A program made the position numbers and the translations under genes. Positions 41,364 through 41,603 of a stretch of DNA of 41,603 bases are shown in pieces. The DNA lies in assembly GCA_900554515.1 (NCBI GenBank), contig USHN01000008.1, forward strand, positions 1 through 41,603, given 5' to 3'. The DNA comes from an uncultured Acidaminococcus sp. Its GTDB lineage: Bacteria; Bacillota; Negativicutes; Acidaminococcales; Acidaminococcaceae. The stretch's first letter is position 1. Each line of letters starts with the position of its first letter. The notes below the pieces were generated by a model. That model was not told where the DNA came from and searched no databases. It saw only the letters and a list, made by a program, of their open reading frames with translations.

Positions 41364-41395
41364 ACCCCATATGGGATTTTATACCCATATGGGGT
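41364..41395 (+). terminator. Strong hairpin after scfB
   Basis: Perfect 12-bp stem ACCCCATATGGG / CCCATATGGGGT with an 8-nt AT loop. No clean T-tract follows, so the termination role is likely but not certain. Confidence 0.6.
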
Positions 41396-41397
41396 AA

Positions 41398-41413
41398 TGT
41401 TTCACGTGAAACA
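41398..41413. promoter_or_regulatory. parS site (ParB/Noc-type centromere)
   Basis: TGTTTCACGTGAAACA is a perfect 16-bp palindrome and fits the bacterial chromosomal parS consensus TGTTNCACGTGAAACA at every fixed position. ParB (Spo0J) binds it to segregate and organise the origin region. Confidence 0.88.
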
Positions 41414-41446
41414 TTTTAAAAAGTGGAAAGAAATTTTAAAAAGGCA

Positions 41447-41475
41447 TTGACAAAGCATTTGTGATTTGCTAATAT
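41447..41475 (+). promoter_or_regulatory. Strong promoter, probably of an rRNA operon
   Basis: Perfect -35 TTGACA (41447-41452), 17-bp spacer, and TAATAT (41470-41475), in a markedly AT-rich upstream tract. Confidence 0.8.
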
Positions 41476-41481
41476 ATAAAA

Positions 41482-41603
41482 GCTGTCGATGACAGCACGA
41501 ACCTTGAAAACTAAATATTGTTGACAGATGTGCGGGTCAGGTCACTTTGTGACCGACCATGTCACCTGGAGACAACCAGGTAAAAAATCACAACAGTTTT
41601 AAA
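41482..41603 (+). promoter_or_regulatory. rRNA operon leader (runs off the right edge)
   Basis: The leader contains GAACCTTGAAAACTAAATA (about 41499-41517), the conserved TTGAAAACT element found ahead of 16S rRNA genes in Bacillota. Stem-loops lie at 41482-41496 (GCTGTC/GACAGC), 41540-41554 (GGTCAC/GTGACC) and about 41564-41582 (ACCTGG/CCAGGT). No 16S sequence is reached; it should begin just beyond the edge. Confidence 0.65.

Noticed and set aside
1..41603. CRISPR arrays, tRNA genes, prophage or insertion-sequence transposases
   Set aside because: No regularly spaced repeats, no tRNA cloverleaf sequences and no transposase or integrase motifs were found in any frame I read.

Overview
The window is a gene-dense bacterial chromosome segment of roughly 50 % GC. 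Several features point to a strictly anaerobic, amino-acid-fermenting member of the Bacillota, most likely the Negativicutes (Acidaminococcus/Phascolarctobacterium-like). These are a SCIFF peptide with its radical SAM maturase, the rapZ-yvcK-whiA block, an oxygen-sensitive pyruvate formate-lyase pair, rubredoxin, a 3-hydroxyacyl-CoA dehydrogenase, several M20 peptidases and a diaminopropionate ammonia-lyase. The lineage is an inference from gene content, not from a marker gene. The right edge carries a perfect parS-type palindrome and a strong promoter plus leader typical of a Bacillota rRNA operon, so the segment probably lies in the origin-proximal part of the chromosome, just upstream of a 16S rRNA gene that is itself outside the window.

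Layout. 1-3165: a truncated membrane transporter-like gene, an M20 peptidase and a Gfo/Idh/MocA oxidoreductase. 3282-4443: a zinc-ribbon membrane protein and a LemA protein, convergent with a pyridoxal kinase (4479-5324). 5510-10810: an anaerobic metabolism block made of a Nudix/3-hydroxyacyl-CoA dehydrogenase fused frame, an FNR-like regulator, pflA and pflB. Both pfl genes have FNR boxes placed 29.5 bp upstream of a -10 element, the class II activator geometry. 10938-13106: a MetQ/NlpA lipoprotein plus an M20 peptidase. 13172-16451 (minus): a two-domain Cdc48/VAT-like AAA ATPase, a multi-spanning membrane protein and a TetR regulator. 16668-20469: an AGCS amino-acid/cation symporter, an M20D amidohydrolase and diaminopropionate ammonia-lyase. 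20487-26475: sfsA, an RlmI-type methyltransferase, a small exported SH3-like protein, mgtE, yajQ and a DUF4127 exported protein. 26790-27453: a HigBA-type toxin-antitoxin pair flanked on both sides by unexplained structured DNA. 27764-34402: uvrB-uvrA-uvrC. 34463-39595: rubredoxin, a HAD phosphatase, rapZ, yvcK, whiA and a polysaccharide deacetylase. 39673-41330: SCIFF (scfA) and its maturase (scfB). 41364-41603: terminator, parS, rRNA promoter and leader.

How the genes work together. The best-supported regulatory story is a self-contained FNR circuit. The regulator has a CxxCxxxC N-terminal cluster and a cysteine that aligns with the fourth ligand of FNR, and its gene sits directly upstream of two promoters carrying consensus FNR boxes that drive the pyruvate formate-lyase activase and pyruvate formate-lyase. 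Three separate modules pair a transport component with an M20-family hydrolase (1-2140, 10938-13106, 16668-20469), which fits scavenging of peptides, N-acyl amino acids or unusual amino acids. The most unexplained material is the structured intergenic DNA around the toxin-antitoxin pair, the Cdc48-like ATPase operon, and the Nudix-dehydrogenase fusion.
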